Origin: Bacteroidales bacterium
GTDB lineage: Bacteria > Bacteroidota > Bacteroidia > Bacteroidales > UBA932
Assembly: GCA_017477465.1 (NCBI GenBank)
Contig: JAFUVU010000027.1
Location: 83,988 to 147,987 of the forward strand
Length of the DNA stretch: 64,000 nucleotides
Direction of reading: 5' to 3'
Part shown: in pieces, positions 17,103 to 26,481 of the stretch
How the letters are laid out: the number at the start of each line of letters is the position of its first letter
How positions within the stretch are numbered: position 1 is the stretch's first letter
Made by a program: the position numbers and the translations under genes
Notes under the pieces: model-generated
Database searches by the model: none
The model's input: the letters and a program-made list of their open reading frames with translations, nothing else
What the model was told of the DNA's origin: nothing

Positions 17103-19508
17103 TCATTTACCGTCCCAATATGTGACATTGTTCACAGTTACGCCGGAATTGGAGGTATACCCCTGGCCGTAAACCAGATTGGAGGAAATCTTGTCCGCGC
17201 CGTTGAAGATATGGACATACCTGGCGGTATAAGATTCTCCGGTAAGGTCTCCATATACAGTATCGGCAAAGACGTCCTGAGATATGTAGAGGTCTCCCCC
17301 TACCCTGCAATCCGTTATGGAAGAGCCATCCACATTGCCCTTGGGGTCCATATCGGCCGAATTGTTCTTGGTAGGGACTACCGCCACTATGGCCCGGTTG
17401 TTCTTGAAGTTGGCAGTGCGGCTGAATCCACCGTCAAACCATATACTGCAGTCCTTGAAGGTGAACGGAGCCACGGCAAATCCTATTCCGCCGGCAATGG
17501 CTACACTCTGACGCTTGGCCGATCCTATGGTAGCCCTAAGGGTTGTGCCGCCGGTAAAGGACAGGTAGCCGCCCCAACCCACAAGGCCGGCCGTGACAAT
17601 ACTCTTGCAGTTGGCGTTGAGTTTGCGCTCCGGGTCTGTGTCATCCCACTGAGTGATTGTCCCTGTGAATGAACAGTTTTCAATCTTGGCATAAGAATCC
17701 GCCTTGCCAACAAGGGCGCCTGCAAGGCCGGCAATAAACACTTTTCCATAACCGACTTTGTACTGGATGCCGGATATGGCCTTGCAGGAGATGTCACCAG
17801 AGTTCACACATCCGGAAAGCGTCACGGAGAACCCGTTGTCGGGAGTTATTGCCGCAAGCTGGCCTTCATTCTGGTAGGCCGATACAGTGCCATACACCAT
17901 TGGAGCGGCATTGCCGATGATGCCTCCTACGCATACGGCCGGAGCGTTGGAAGCCCCGCCGCCTGCAGCGGTGACACCGGCATCTGTCCAGACAAGGCTG
18001 CCCGAATTATTGCAGCCCGTAACAGTAAGGGCATGGGAGGAATCCCTCATCCACGCAACTATTCCGGCAATTGAGCCAAAGCGGATAAATTTGCTGGCAT
18101 TCTGTCCGGAAGGATTGATTGTAAGCGTGCCGCTGTTTGAGCAGCCGGAAATGCTCACATCGGAATCAAGGTCACGTATCTGCCCCACAATACCGGCAAG
18201 CTGGACATTTCTTGAGCCGGCGGTGCAGTCAATATTGGCTGTAAGGCTACCCTCGTTCCTGCAGTTTGCAAGCGTTCCGCCGCTCATTGTGCCCACTATT
18301 CCTGCAAGGCAGGCAACAGTTGCATCACCGGAGGTAAGCGTGATATCCATCTGGTTCACAACTCCGGAAATGGAGCCGCCGGGAACAAGCGAAGGCGCAA
18401 GCGCAGCATTGTAACTTTCACTGCCGTCCCTTGTCATATCGCCCTTCAGTGTAAGCCTGGAAACGCTTCCGGAAATGGTTCCAAAAAGCGGGGACTCCGC
18501 TGCCGTACGGGTAATGCTATAGCCCTGACCGTCGAAAGAGAGCGTCCAGTCCTTCAGGGAGGTAAAGTTTTGGGCCGATATGTCTGCCCCCAGGCGAACT
18601 GAGCCGTCCTTGTAGAGGTATTTTGACATATCGCCGCCTTCATTGTATGCAAGGGCGAACTCTTCCCACTCCTCTGCCGTCTCAATATCCTTGGCGGCAG
18701 CCGCAAAGCTCACGTCCTCAAAGCAGTAGAGCCTTCCGGCAACCACATTTCCGGTAGGGGTCCAATTGCAGAGCATGGCGCGGTGGTCATCGGCACGCAT
18801 AAATCCAACCTGCAGGCCTTCCTGATAATACCCGGCCGGGATTACAAACCAGAAGTTTGTGCCTTCAGGACTAAGTGTGATGCCGTCTCCGATATCCAGG
18901 GTAATGGTTTTCGTACCTTCGGAAGGGGCAAAGACACCCGTTTCCGTATTAAGGCTGAATTCTCCGGCAACAGGGAGTCCCGGGGAATACAGTGTCACTG
19001 AAGAGATTGCAGATGACGTGGGGTCTTTCAGGTTAACCTTGACGGCGGCAAAGAGGTTTTTCAGAGAAACCTTATCTCCGCCCTCGGCGTAGCCATAAAG
19101 CATAGCGCTGCCATTTGCGAACGTAGTGGGGCTATAAGCCTGAACATCCGGAACGGAAATCAAAAGGGAGCCGTCTTCCGCCGTCCCTGTTACGGCTTCG
19201 GCCGGATAGAAGGCTTTGAACGGGGCCGATATGCTGCGGAAGGAGAACTCCGCGGAGCTCACCTTCTCACCCGCCCCCATATTCACGCCGGAAGAAATCT
19301 GACCGTTTACCAGTATCCTGTCACCGTCAGACCAGTACACCTTGAGCGGCGAGCCTCCGCCCTCGCTGTCCAGCCAGGTTTTTGTTTCCAGGACCGATAT
19401 TCCTGCAGTGAGTTTGACAGCACCCCACTCCCCCGCCGCATCCTGCGCCTCACGGGCGCAAGATGCAATGAAAAGGAGTAAAAGACCGTATAAGACTCTG
19501 CGTGTCAT
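17103..19508 (-). CDS. Fimbrillin-like lipoprotein with C-terminal Gly/Asn/Cys repeat domain (801 aa)
   Basis: A lipoprotein (IASCAREA, Cys at about 17). Residues 25-255 resemble the fimbrillin-like fold (VYWSDGDRILVNG, FKAFYPAEAV, LFAAVKVNLK). A linker (DIETAEEWEEFALAYNEG, about 265-300) leads to a beta-helix-like region of repeats: GIVGTMSGGTLANCRNEG, GIVGQIRDL and GIIGNA, with recurring N-x-G-S-L and G-C-x-N-S-G units similar to GLUG-type repeats. The same order is found in the next gene upstream, which is clearly a paralogue 3 nt away. Such repeats form elongated solenoids on the cell surface. The role is probably binding of the glycan or of mucin; no catalytic motif was seen. Confidence 0.7.
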   Translation of the reverse strand: MTRRVLYGLLLLFIASCAREAQDAAGEWGAVKLTAGISVLETKTWLDSEGGGSPLKVYWSDGDRILVNGQISSGVNMGAGEKVSSAEFSFRSISAPFKAFYPAEAVTGTAEDGSLLISVPDVQAYSPTTFANGSAMLYGYAEGGDKVSLKNLFAAVKVNLKDPTSSAISSVTLYSPGLPVAGEFSLNTETGVFAPSEGTKTITLDIGDGITLSPEGTNFWFVIPAGYYQEGLQVGFMRADDHRAMLCNWTPTGNVVAGRLYCFEDVSFAAAAKDIETAEEWEEFALAYNEGGDMSKYLYKDGSVRLGADISAQNFTSLKDWTLSFDGQGYSITRTAAESPLFGTISGSVSRLTLKGDMTRDGSESYNAALAPSLVPGGSISGVVNQMDITLTSGDATVACLAGIVGTMSGGTLANCRNEGSLTANIDCTAGSRNVQLAGIVGQIRDLDSDVSISGCSNSGTLTINPSGQNASKFIRFGSIAGIVAWMRDSSHALTVTGCNNSGSLVWTDAGVTAAGGGASNAPAVCVGGIIGNAAPMVYGTVSAYQNEGQLAAITPDNGFSVTLSGCVNSGDISCKAISGIQYKVGYGKVFIAGLAGALVGKADSYAKIENCSFTGTITQWDDTDPERKLNANCKSIVTAGLVGWGGYLSFTGGTTLRATIGSAKRQSVAIAGGIGFAVAPFTFKDCSIWFDGGFSRTANFKNNRAIVAVVPTKNNSADMDPKGNVDGSSITDCRVGGDLYISQDVFADTVYGDLTGESYTARYVHIFNGADKISSNLVYGQGYTSNSGVTVNNVTYWDGK

Positions 19509-19511
19509 ATA

Positions 19512-22160
19512 TTAGTCGATTGTAACACCGGCATTTCCCTGGGTAAGACCTATTCCGCGCACCCAGTTTGTGCTTGAATCGCTGGCCCTGTTCGTAAAGG
19601 TTTCGGTGCTTCTTGTAGAAGTAGTGGAGAGCGTAATGTCCTTAGTGGTTGATATACTACCGCTTACTGTGCAGTTAGTAATTTTACTTCCACTTACGGA
19701 AGGCGGACAAGTGAGATTTATGCCATCAAGTTTCGCCGGAGTGGCTGCAATGTATGCATAATTATTCGACGTAAGTTTTGTAGTTACCTCGGAGCCCTCT
19801 CCCTTCACATCGTAATACTGTTTCATTCCAGCTACAAAATAACCGGTTACATTGACGGTAAAATCAGAAATTGAGAACGGACGGACGGCAAAACCTATTA
19901 CACCGCCTAAGGCAAAGGCATGACGCACTTTGGTTCCTATAGTACCGCTTGTGCTCCCACCGTTTATATCAAGGTAACCTCCCCAGCCGATGAGGCCTCC
20001 TACTACAGAAGCCAAACCAGATTGGGAAGACCCGTAATTAGATCCTAATGTAGCATAATCGTATGGCGTAACATCCCCTGAATTAGTGCAATTCGTCAAG
20101 ACGGCCGGGTTGCTTTCTGTGCCAAGAAGAGAGCCAGCAAGACCGCCTACATATATCTTACGATGCATCTGTTTAGCTGCAGTACCTGTTGAGGCGCCAA
20201 TATAAGGCTCATAAACGTTTGTTGAAGCGTTATATGTTCCCATTTCCTTGTTTACTGTATTGTACCACCCGATTGCCTTTCCATTCACATTCCCGCTGTT
20301 GTCACAATTTCTCATTTCTATCGACATACCATTAGTAGCGGAAGGGGTACTGAACAGGTAAGGGTAAGAAGCAGAAACGGGAGTTGCTCTTCCAAGAACG
20401 CCGCCTATGCTTGTTGCAGCACCGTTCCCAACTTTTGTGTTGTTCGCACTGGTGCCAAGGTCATGCGCTCCTATCCAATTAATCTCGCCGGCATTGTCAC
20501 AGTTATTGAGAGTAACCTTGTTGGCAGCAGAACTGATTGAGGCAATAACGCCTCCCAAAGCACCGAATTTGACATAATTGGTATTATCGTCAGTGGAGGG
20601 TGTCACGGTGAGTGTTCCGTTATTGGTACAATCTTTAAGCAGAGCATCCTCTGTAAGGGATGTTCCAGCCACTATTCCGCCAACCTGACAGGCATATATT
20701 TCGTCGCAGACATTAATATTTGCATCAATGTTACCATTGTTTACACAACCCTCAATGGCTCCTCCCTTAATCTGGCGGACTATACCACCTATGGCGATAT
20801 CGGCAGCAGCGGTTGCAGTAATGCTCATATCGTTTGTCACACTGGAGATTTTGGCACCGGCAGCAAGCACATCGGCAAGGGCGCCAAGCTGAGGAGATGC
20901 ACTTGCATCTATAGCACCTGCCAGCGTAAGATTCTTAACCTCACCGCCAATTGTTCCGATAAGGGCACCTGTAGCAGCTGATCTGGTAATTGTGTGATCC
21001 TGGCCGTCAAGGACATACTTGAGGTTTTCAATCTTCGTGAGGTCAGAGGCGGAGATATCGGCCCCAAGCTTTACGGTTCCGTTCCCTACCCATTTGTAGA
21101 GATCCCAATCATTGGTTTCACCATTTACTGCAGCGGCAAAAGCATTCCAGTCTTCAGCGCTGTTGATGGTTCCGCTTTGGGGATTGTAGGTAAGGGTTTT
21201 GGTGATAAGGGTACCCTTCTTTGTTGCAAGATTTGAACTGGCGGCAGGAATGCCGAAGGACTGGAAGTGACCTTCAGTATCCTTTACGGTAATGATAAGA
21301 CCATGCTCAAAGTTATAAGAAGGAAGGGTAATAATTACGGGAGAGCCAAAATCCACTCCCTCTATGTCTGTACCTCCATTTTTCAGGCAGTTGTAAGCGA
21401 TGATGGCTGTAAGCGAGCCGGGTGTAATGGAAGCGACTCCGCTACCATCAAAACTGACACGCCAGCTGCCTCCGATATTAGGCGTATCTGCAGCCTCTCC
21501 CTGACGCACATAAATGGTCTTAATCTTGGTTCCGGAAGCAACACCAGCACCTTTTGTGAAAGTAAGCTTGAAATAGGTTGTAAGCTGCTGGAACTGAAGG
21601 CTTGTAGTCTCACTGTATGCAGCCAGGACGGCATGGGACATGTCATAGGTGGGGTTGGTTCCACGGGCGTCAGATGAGCCGTCGACATAATTCCTGTACA
21701 CCTGAGGACTGCCTGTTCCGCTGACTATGATGCTATACCTGGTATTCTCTGCATCCCACGTCCTGTTATCGGCCGACGGAGCAATAGCATAAAACGGTCC
21801 GGTAACCTCTTCACTGAAAGAGAAACTGGCAGAGGTGAAGTCTGCACTCCTCACACCGGCAGCAGACTGTACACCGTTCACCTTAATTTTATCAGAACTG
21901 TTCCACTTGGGGACATACTTTCCCTCATTGGGGCCGCTTGCCTCAGGCGTTGTGATGTACGTCTTGGTTTCCACTGCGTCGTTAAGAGAAGCGGAGAAAA
22001 CCATGACGGCATCGGATCCGGGATTCTCTGCCGGACTGTTTCCCTCCTGTTCGTTGGCAGGAAGGTTTTCCTCTGGTGTGAAGTTGGTCTCCTTAGTGCA
22101 GGAAAAAAGCAAACTTGCGCCGAATAAGACCGCAATTGCAATTGTTGTGTTCTTTTTCAT
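19512..22160 (-). CDS. Fimbrillin-like lipoprotein with C-terminal repeat domain (882 aa), paralogue of the neighbour
   Basis: A lipoprotein (LLFSCTKET, Cys at about 21) with a Pro/Glu/Asn-rich spacer, a fimbrillin-like domain at about 50-320 (TKTYIT, PKWNSSDKIKVNG, FYAIAPSA), the same SAEDWNAFAAAVNG linker as its neighbour, and a repeat solenoid from about 350: GGIVRQIKGGAIEGCVNNG, GGIVAGTSL, GGVIASISSA, GGVLGRATP, GGLAGSLLG and GGLIGWGGYLDING. The spacing of the G-G-[IVL]-[IV] units is 50-80 residues. It is the first large protein of the operon, 31 nt after small peptide B. The two paralogues share order but differ in length, as expected for an old duplication. Confidence 0.7.
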   Translation of the reverse strand: MKKNTTIAIAVLFGASLLFSCTKETNFTPEENLPANEQEGNSPAENPGSDAVMVFSASLNDAVETKTYITTPEASGPNEGKYVPKWNSSDKIKVNGVQSAAGVRSADFTSASFSFSEEVTGPFYAIAPSADNRTWDAENTRYSIIVSGTGSPQVYRNYVDGSSDARGTNPTYDMSHAVLAAYSETTSLQFQQLTTYFKLTFTKGAGVASGTKIKTIYVRQGEAADTPNIGGSWRVSFDGSGVASITPGSLTAIIAYNCLKNGGTDIEGVDFGSPVIITLPSYNFEHGLIITVKDTEGHFQSFGIPAASSNLATKKGTLITKTLTYNPQSGTINSAEDWNAFAAAVNGETNDWDLYKWVGNGTVKLGADISASDLTKIENLKYVLDGQDHTITRSAATGALIGTIGGEVKNLTLAGAIDASASPQLGALADVLAAGAKISSVTNDMSITATAAADIAIGGIVRQIKGGAIEGCVNNGNIDANINVCDEIYACQVGGIVAGTSLTEDALLKDCTNNGTLTVTPSTDDNTNYVKFGALGGVIASISSAANKVTLNNCDNAGEINWIGAHDLGTSANNTKVGNGAATSIGGVLGRATPVSASYPYLFSTPSATNGMSIEMRNCDNSGNVNGKAIGWYNTVNKEMGTYNASTNVYEPYIGASTGTAAKQMHRKIYVGGLAGSLLGTESNPAVLTNCTNSGDVTPYDYATLGSNYGSSQSGLASVVGGLIGWGGYLDINGGSTSGTIGTKVRHAFALGGVIGFAVRPFSISDFTVNVTGYFVAGMKQYYDVKGEGSEVTTKLTSNNYAYIAATPAKLDGINLTCPPSVSGSKITNCTVSGSISTTKDITLSTTSTRSTETFTNRASDSSTNWVRGIGLTQGNAGVTID

Positions 22161-22191
22161 ATATGATTTACTTTTTATATTTCACTTTGTG

Positions 22192-22341
22192 CTAATTAAT
22201 CTCATTCCAGCCTTCGCTGTCCTCCTCTTCTTTCGTGGCAGAAATCTGTGCCCCATAATTTGAATAACATACAATAGACTCCGCGAACAGGCTTGTCACA
22301 GAGATATCCGGTTTCTTGTAAAAGTCTTTTTCCTTTTTCAT
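22192..22341 (-). CDS. Small peptide B (49 aa), second gene of the first PUL operon
   Basis: A 49-codon ORF in the otherwise empty stretch between 22160 and 22620. The peptide starts MKKEKDFYKKPD, has a central AESIVCYSN block with a single cysteine, and an acidic end (EEEDSEGWNEIN). It lies 16 nt after peptide C and 31 nt before the first fimbrillin-like gene. It has no signal peptide or membrane segment. The resemblance to peptides A and C in layout and in the cysteine block, rather than its length, is why I call it real. Function unknown: possibilities are a secreted signal or modified peptide, a leader peptide, or a small regulator. Confidence 0.65.
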   Translation of the reverse strand: MKKEKDFYKKPDISVTSLFAESIVCYSNYGAQISATKEEEDSEGWNEIN

Positions 22342-22357
22342 ATCTCAGATTATTAAA

Positions 22358-22513
22358 TTACAAAATTATCGACCACGCATCGTCGCCGAGATCCAGCTCC
22401 GTTACAGGGTCAATCGTCCCGACGCCTCTATCCATAAACGTGGATTGGCAGATAATGGAATTTGCCTGAAGAGAAATACTCTCTGATTCAGGGGGCAAGT
22501 ATAGTGATTTCAT
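22358..22513 (-). CDS. Small peptide C (51 aa), first gene of the first PUL operon
   Basis: A 51-codon ORF, the first after the putative promoter region. The peptide starts MKSLYLPPESE, carries NSIICQST in the middle with its only cysteine, and ends acidic with a tryptophan (DLGDDAWSIIL). It shares Y-x-x-P-[DE] near the start and [EN]-S-I-[IV]-C-x-S in the centre with peptides A and B. The positions of the block are residues 18-24 here, 21-27 in B and 20-26 in A. No named family is recognised. Confidence 0.62.
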   Translation of the reverse strand: MKSLYLPPESESISLQANSIICQSTFMDRGVGTIDPVTELDLGDDAWSIIL

Positions 22514-22545
22514 ATTACGTTGTGTTTATTATTTTAGTGTCTATG

Positions 22546-22553
22546 CAAATATC
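22546..22553 (-). promoter_or_regulatory. Possible -7 box of the first PUL operon
   Basis: On the minus strand the bases read GATATTTG, one mismatch from the Bacteroidota -7 consensus TAnnTTTG, 33 nt upstream of peptide C. No convincing -33 TTG lies at the usual distance. The only gap long enough for a promoter of the 16-gene run is 22514-22619, so a regulated promoter bound by the neighbouring hybrid regulator is expected here. Confidence 0.35.
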
Positions 22554-22588
22554 GCCGAAACCTTCCATCAGAAATGTTAGATTTCGGT

Positions 22589-22611
22589 AAAAAAATCCCA
22601 AAAATCGGGAT
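22589..22611 (-). terminator. Possible intrinsic terminator of the hybrid regulator gene
   Basis: Minus strand: ATCCC, a 7-nt loop, GGGAT, then a run of seven T. It begins 9 nt after the stop of the regulator gene at 22620. The stem is only 5 bp, so it is weak, but the T run is good. Confidence 0.5.
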
Positions 22612-22619
22612 ATGGAGAA

Positions 22620-25600
22620 TTATAGGTTACTTCTGCTGCGGAACTGCTTTGGCGTAATCCCAAAACTTCCTTTGAAGCAACTGGCAAAATAAGACGGGGA
22701 ACGGAAACCTGTACGGCCAGAGATTTCAGCAATAGGAATATCCGTATTCCGTAGAAGTGCAGCGGCTTGTTTAAGACGCACGGTCATAATATACTCACTG
22801 GGAGCCATGCCAAGGAGATGCTTCATCTTCTTGAAAAGGGAAGACGTGCTCATACAAGCCTCCGCTGCAAGAGTATCCACACTCAAGGTATCATCGGCAA
22901 TGTGCTCCTGCACATAAGCGTCAATGGTCCTGAGGAATTTTGCATCCTGAGAATCTGCAGCAAGTTCCTGATACTGAGGAACAGGAAGAGAGGCATATTT
23001 CTTTTTCAAGATTTCCCGGTTTTGGAGCAGGCTCCCGACAAGCGAAAGAAGTTCTCCCGGAGAAAATGGTTTGGAAAGATAGGCATCCGCACCGCTCGTA
23101 AGGCCTATCATCTTGGAATCAGTATCGGCCAGGGCGGTAAGTAGAACAAGCGGGATGTGGGCTGTATCGTCATGAGATTTAAGCTGACGGCACAACTGGT
23201 AGCCATCCATTACCGGCATCATTATATCAGAAATAACACAGTCGGGTTCAATGACAGGATTGTTTTTAATAACCTCAAGCGCTTCTTCACCGTTGGTCGC
23301 GGTAAGAACGGAATAAACCATCCCCAGCTGACGGCTTATGAACTCAAGCATTTCCTGGCTGTCTTCCACCACCAAGACGGTAGGCCTCTGCTGCGGGATA
23401 TGTATATCCGGCAAAACCTTGGCTTGCTGCGGTATTTCTTCGGTCACATGAACAATGGGCAAGGAAAGGATAAACCTGTTTACAGAGGTGTCCTTATCCA
23501 TTGTAAGCGCTCCGCCATGTAGTTCAGCAAGATTACGGCTGACAAACAGGCCTATTCCTGTTCCGGTCACATTGCTGCCCTCCGGGACATAACGTTCAAA
23601 GGGATGGAATATTCTTTCGCGATCATGGAGAGGTACCGAAGGGCCATCGTTTTCAAGGACAAGTCTTATTTGGGAGTTATCTGTCTGAAGGGAGATGTGC
23701 ACCTGGTGCATACCGTATTTTATGGCATTGGAAAGCAGGTTTGTAACAATCTTGTCAATGGCATTCTTGTCAACGGCAGCCAAAACAGCTTTCTCCGGCA
23801 TTTCCAGGAAAAGCTTAATGGATTTTTTCGCCGCTTCAATTGAAAAACGGTCAATAGCGCTTTTCACTATGGCACAAATGTCATATTCGGCCACAGTAAG
23901 TTTTATGCCGCTGTTTTCCAATTTTCTGAAATCCAGAAGCTCGTCAAGCAGAGTATTCAGTTTTTCAGCGTTCCTGCTCACAACTTCAAGGTCCTCCACA
24001 ACAGTTTTATCGGCAGAGTGTAAAAGTTTGGTCTGAAGCGTCTCTACCGGAGCCATCACAAGAGTTAGTGGCGTTCGGATTTCGTGTGCAATCGTAGTAA
24101 GGAATTCCACCTTGGATGCATAAAGACGCTTCTCCCTCTCCGCATCACGACGCTCGGCCTCGAAAGAAGCCTTACGAAAAGCCCTTTTCTGGGCATTTCT
24201 CATGATGAGAAAAACTCCGGCGACAAAAGTGAGAACATACAGGATAATGGCCAGTGGAGATGCCAATGCCGGAGGGTCCACAATAATCCCCATCTCCCTG
24301 TTCCCTACAATTTCACCGCTGCTTCGGCCTACTTCCCTCACGGAAAGACGGTAGTGCCCGGGACGGAGACTTGTGACGGTAATGTGCCCACTTTCCACCG
24401 GGTGCCATCGAGGGCTTGAAGTCCCTTCAAGCATGAACTCCAACTTTGTAGTGCAGGGAATGGAATAATCCATCTGAGACACTTTGAGAACGAATGTGTT
24501 CTCGCTAGCCTTTAATCTAATCGTTTTCCGACCGTCTATATCAAGCAGATTATCCCTAATAACTCTCCTTTCACTTTTCCCAAGTTGGGAAGGAAGTGAG
24601 AAACCTGTAAAGACAATCCTGCTCTTCCCGGGATGAATTCTTCTAACCGCAACAGGATCCAGGCATATCAGTTTTTCCTGATTGCCGACATACATTATCC
24701 TGTCAAAACACTTTATAACAGAAAACTCTGCCTGTGAGATTTTTATCCCGTCAAACCAAGAATAAAAAGCAGTTCCCCCATTTTGAGGGTCAAGGAATGC
24801 AAAACCGCGAGGCGTTGTCATCCAGAGTCCCCCGGAAGAATCTGAGGTAATGCCGATAATGCGCTGGCAGGTTTCTCCGTCAAATTCTGAATAGACGAGC
24901 GTCTCACCAGTTTTCGGGTCATATCTCTCAAGACCTTCATCAGGAGAGCCTATCCACACATAGCGCCCGTCCGGATAAATGGCCGAAGTGCGCATGACCA
25001 CACCGGACGAGTCCGTAAGATGGGTCCAGCGCCCGTATTCCTCCTTCCAAACTCCAGCAAAGGAAGACGCTACCCAAACGCGGCCATCTTTGTCTATGGC
25101 CATATCTTTGACAGGAGTTCTCACATACTCCACCCTTTGGGAACGTCCACTTTCAAGGTCGAGTTTCTGAAGCCAGCCGCCGGCATATACATTCTTTTGG
25201 CCAAGAGCCATAAGGCAAGTTAAATCAGGCTGAACTCCGGTATACTTCTTTGTTATGCCTTTTTCCGGGTCATAAAGAAGAAGCGGAGAGGTCGGATACG
25301 GAGTAGCGACAAGAATTCCTTCTTCACAAACAGCCAGCGAAGAAATTTCATTAACCCCCAATGAGATTGACTCCAATGTTCTCTGTTGAGGGTTATAACG
25401 TAACAGGCCGTCTTCCCGTGTCCCAACCCAGACAGAACCGTCAAGCCCCTTGGAGAGGGCACTTACCGAAATGCCGGAGGCAATTTCCATATAGGAAAAG
25501 GTATTCGGGATAAGTCTGAATACTCCATGTCCGTTAGTTCCTATCCAATAGCCGCCCGTGCTGTCTTTGAACACAGATGTTGCTTCTATGCCCGTTAATA

Positions 25601-26471
25601 GTCGTCCCTCAGTCATATTACGGCTGAAAGCGCGCCGGACTCCATTATCGAATATCCTTACCCCTGAAGTGGAAGCTATGAAAAAACCTCCACCCTGAGA
25701 CGGTCCGCATGAACGTATGTCCTCGCAGTCGTAGTGATTGAACTCTCCGCTTCTGACATCATAGGTATAAACTCCCTGTCCCGAGCCTTCTGCCCTTGAA
25801 AGAAGTACCCCGTCCAGATAACTGAAACGAGTTATTCCACGCTGATATAGGGGGCTTTTGTCATAAGGGACAACGTTCTCAAGCGTTGTTGAACCAATAT
25901 TGCAACGGTATATGGCCCCTACTCCGTTTAAGAACCAGATTGTTTCATCACCGTCATAAGCCACATCCTCTCCAAAATGGGCGCTGGCATTATGATATGA
26001 GAACTGAAGAGTATCACAGGCCCAAGTTGCAGGATTAATCCTGAGAAAACCTCCGTAATTGGCTGCAACCCAAAGCGCACCGTCCCGGGATTTAACGATT
26101 CTGGCCACGCCGGTTTCAGAGTAAAGCTTAATGCGCTGCTCATGAGCATTCCAGACACTTATCCCTTTATATGAGCCTATCCAAATGTTTCCCTTGTCAT
26201 CTTCACAAAGAGTACGGACATCGGCATATCCGCTTTCCCCTTCCGGGAAAGGTATATGAAGGGTTTCATAACCGTCATAACGGTCTACTCCGTCAGGGGT
26301 TCCAAACCACATAAAACCCTTGCTGTCCTGGAGAATATGGGTGACAGAAGCCGAGCATAACGGAGTTTCAGGCAGGAATGGACCCGTCAGGTACTCCTCT
26401 TGTGCCCGCGTCTGAAGCGCTGGTAAAAGTATTGCCAGAACTACCGTGTATGCTATTCTCCGGAAGGACAT
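22620..26471 (-). CDS. Hybrid two-component system regulator (HTCS) of the first PUL
   Basis: A 1283-residue one-protein two-component system. Order: signal peptide (1-23); about 14 two-bladed-propeller repeats in the periplasm (motifs such as GFMWFGTPDGVDRYDG, GNIWIGSYKGISVW); a Y_Y_Y domain (about 640-725); one membrane segment (about 735-755); HisKA with His796 in AHEIRTPLT; HATPase with NLLSNAIKYG and GTGIGLF; receiver with phospho-acceptor Asp1082 in SDIMMPVMDG; and an AraC-type HTH (about 1178-1283). The periplasmic part binds a breakdown product of the target glycan and the HTH then activates the PUL. The gene lies head-to-tail upstream of that operon, in the usual position, and 10 nt after the M16 peptidase gene, with which it may be co-transcribed. 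Confidence 0.95.
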   Translation of the reverse strand: MSFRRIAYTVVLAILLPALQTRAQEEYLTGPFLPETPLCSASVTHILQDSKGFMWFGTPDGVDRYDGYETLHIPFPEGESGYADVRTLCEDDKGNIWIGSYKGISVWNAHEQRIKLYSETGVARIVKSRDGALWVAANYGGFLRINPATWACDTLQFSYHNASAHFGEDVAYDGDETIWFLNGVGAIYRCNIGSTTLENVVPYDKSPLYQRGITRFSYLDGVLLSRAEGSGQGVYTYDVRSGEFNHYDCEDIRSCGPSQGGGFFIASTSGVRIFDNGVRRAFSRNMTEGRLLTGIEATSVFKDSTGGYWIGTNGHGVFRLIPNTFSYMEIASGISVSALSKGLDGSVWVGTREDGLLRYNPQQRTLESISLGVNEISSLAVCEEGILVATPYPTSPLLLYDPEKGITKKYTGVQPDLTCLMALGQKNVYAGGWLQKLDLESGRSQRVEYVRTPVKDMAIDKDGRVWVASSFAGVWKEEYGRWTHLTDSSGVVMRTSAIYPDGRYVWIGSPDEGLERYDPKTGETLVYSEFDGETCQRIIGITSDSSGGLWMTTPRGFAFLDPQNGGTAFYSWFDGIKISQAEFSVIKCFDRIMYVGNQEKLICLDPVAVRRIHPGKSRIVFTGFSLPSQLGKSERRVIRDNLLDIDGRKTIRLKASENTFVLKVSQMDYSIPCTTKLEFMLEGTSSPRWHPVESGHITVTSLRPGHYRLSVREVGRSSGEIVGNREMGIIVDPPALASPLAIILYVLTFVAGVFLIMRNAQKRAFRKASFEAERRDAEREKRLYASKVEFLTTIAHEIRTPLTLVMAPVETLQTKLLHSADKTVVEDLEVVSRNAEKLNTLLDELLDFRKLENSGIKLTVAEYDICAIVKSAIDRFSIEAAKKSIKLFLEMPEKAVLAAVDKNAIDKIVTNLLSNAIKYGMHQVHISLQTDNSQIRLVLENDGPSVPLHDRERIFHPFERYVPEGSNVTGTGIGLFVSRNLAELHGGALTMDKDTSVNRFILSLPIVHVTEEIPQQAKVLPDIHIPQQRPTVLVVEDSQEMLEFISRQLGMVYSVLTATNGEEALEVIKNNPVIEPDCVISDIMMPVMDGYQLCRQLKSHDDTAHIPLVLLTALADTDSKMIGLTSGADAYLSKPFSPGELLSLVGSLLQNREILKKKYASLPVPQYQELAADSQDAKFLRTIDAYVQEHIADDTLSVDTLAAEACMSTSSLFKKMKHLLGMAPSEYIMTVRLKQAAALLRNTDIPIAEISGRTGFRSPSYFASCFKGSFGITPKQFRSRSNL

Positions 26472-26481
26472 GACAAGAGAT

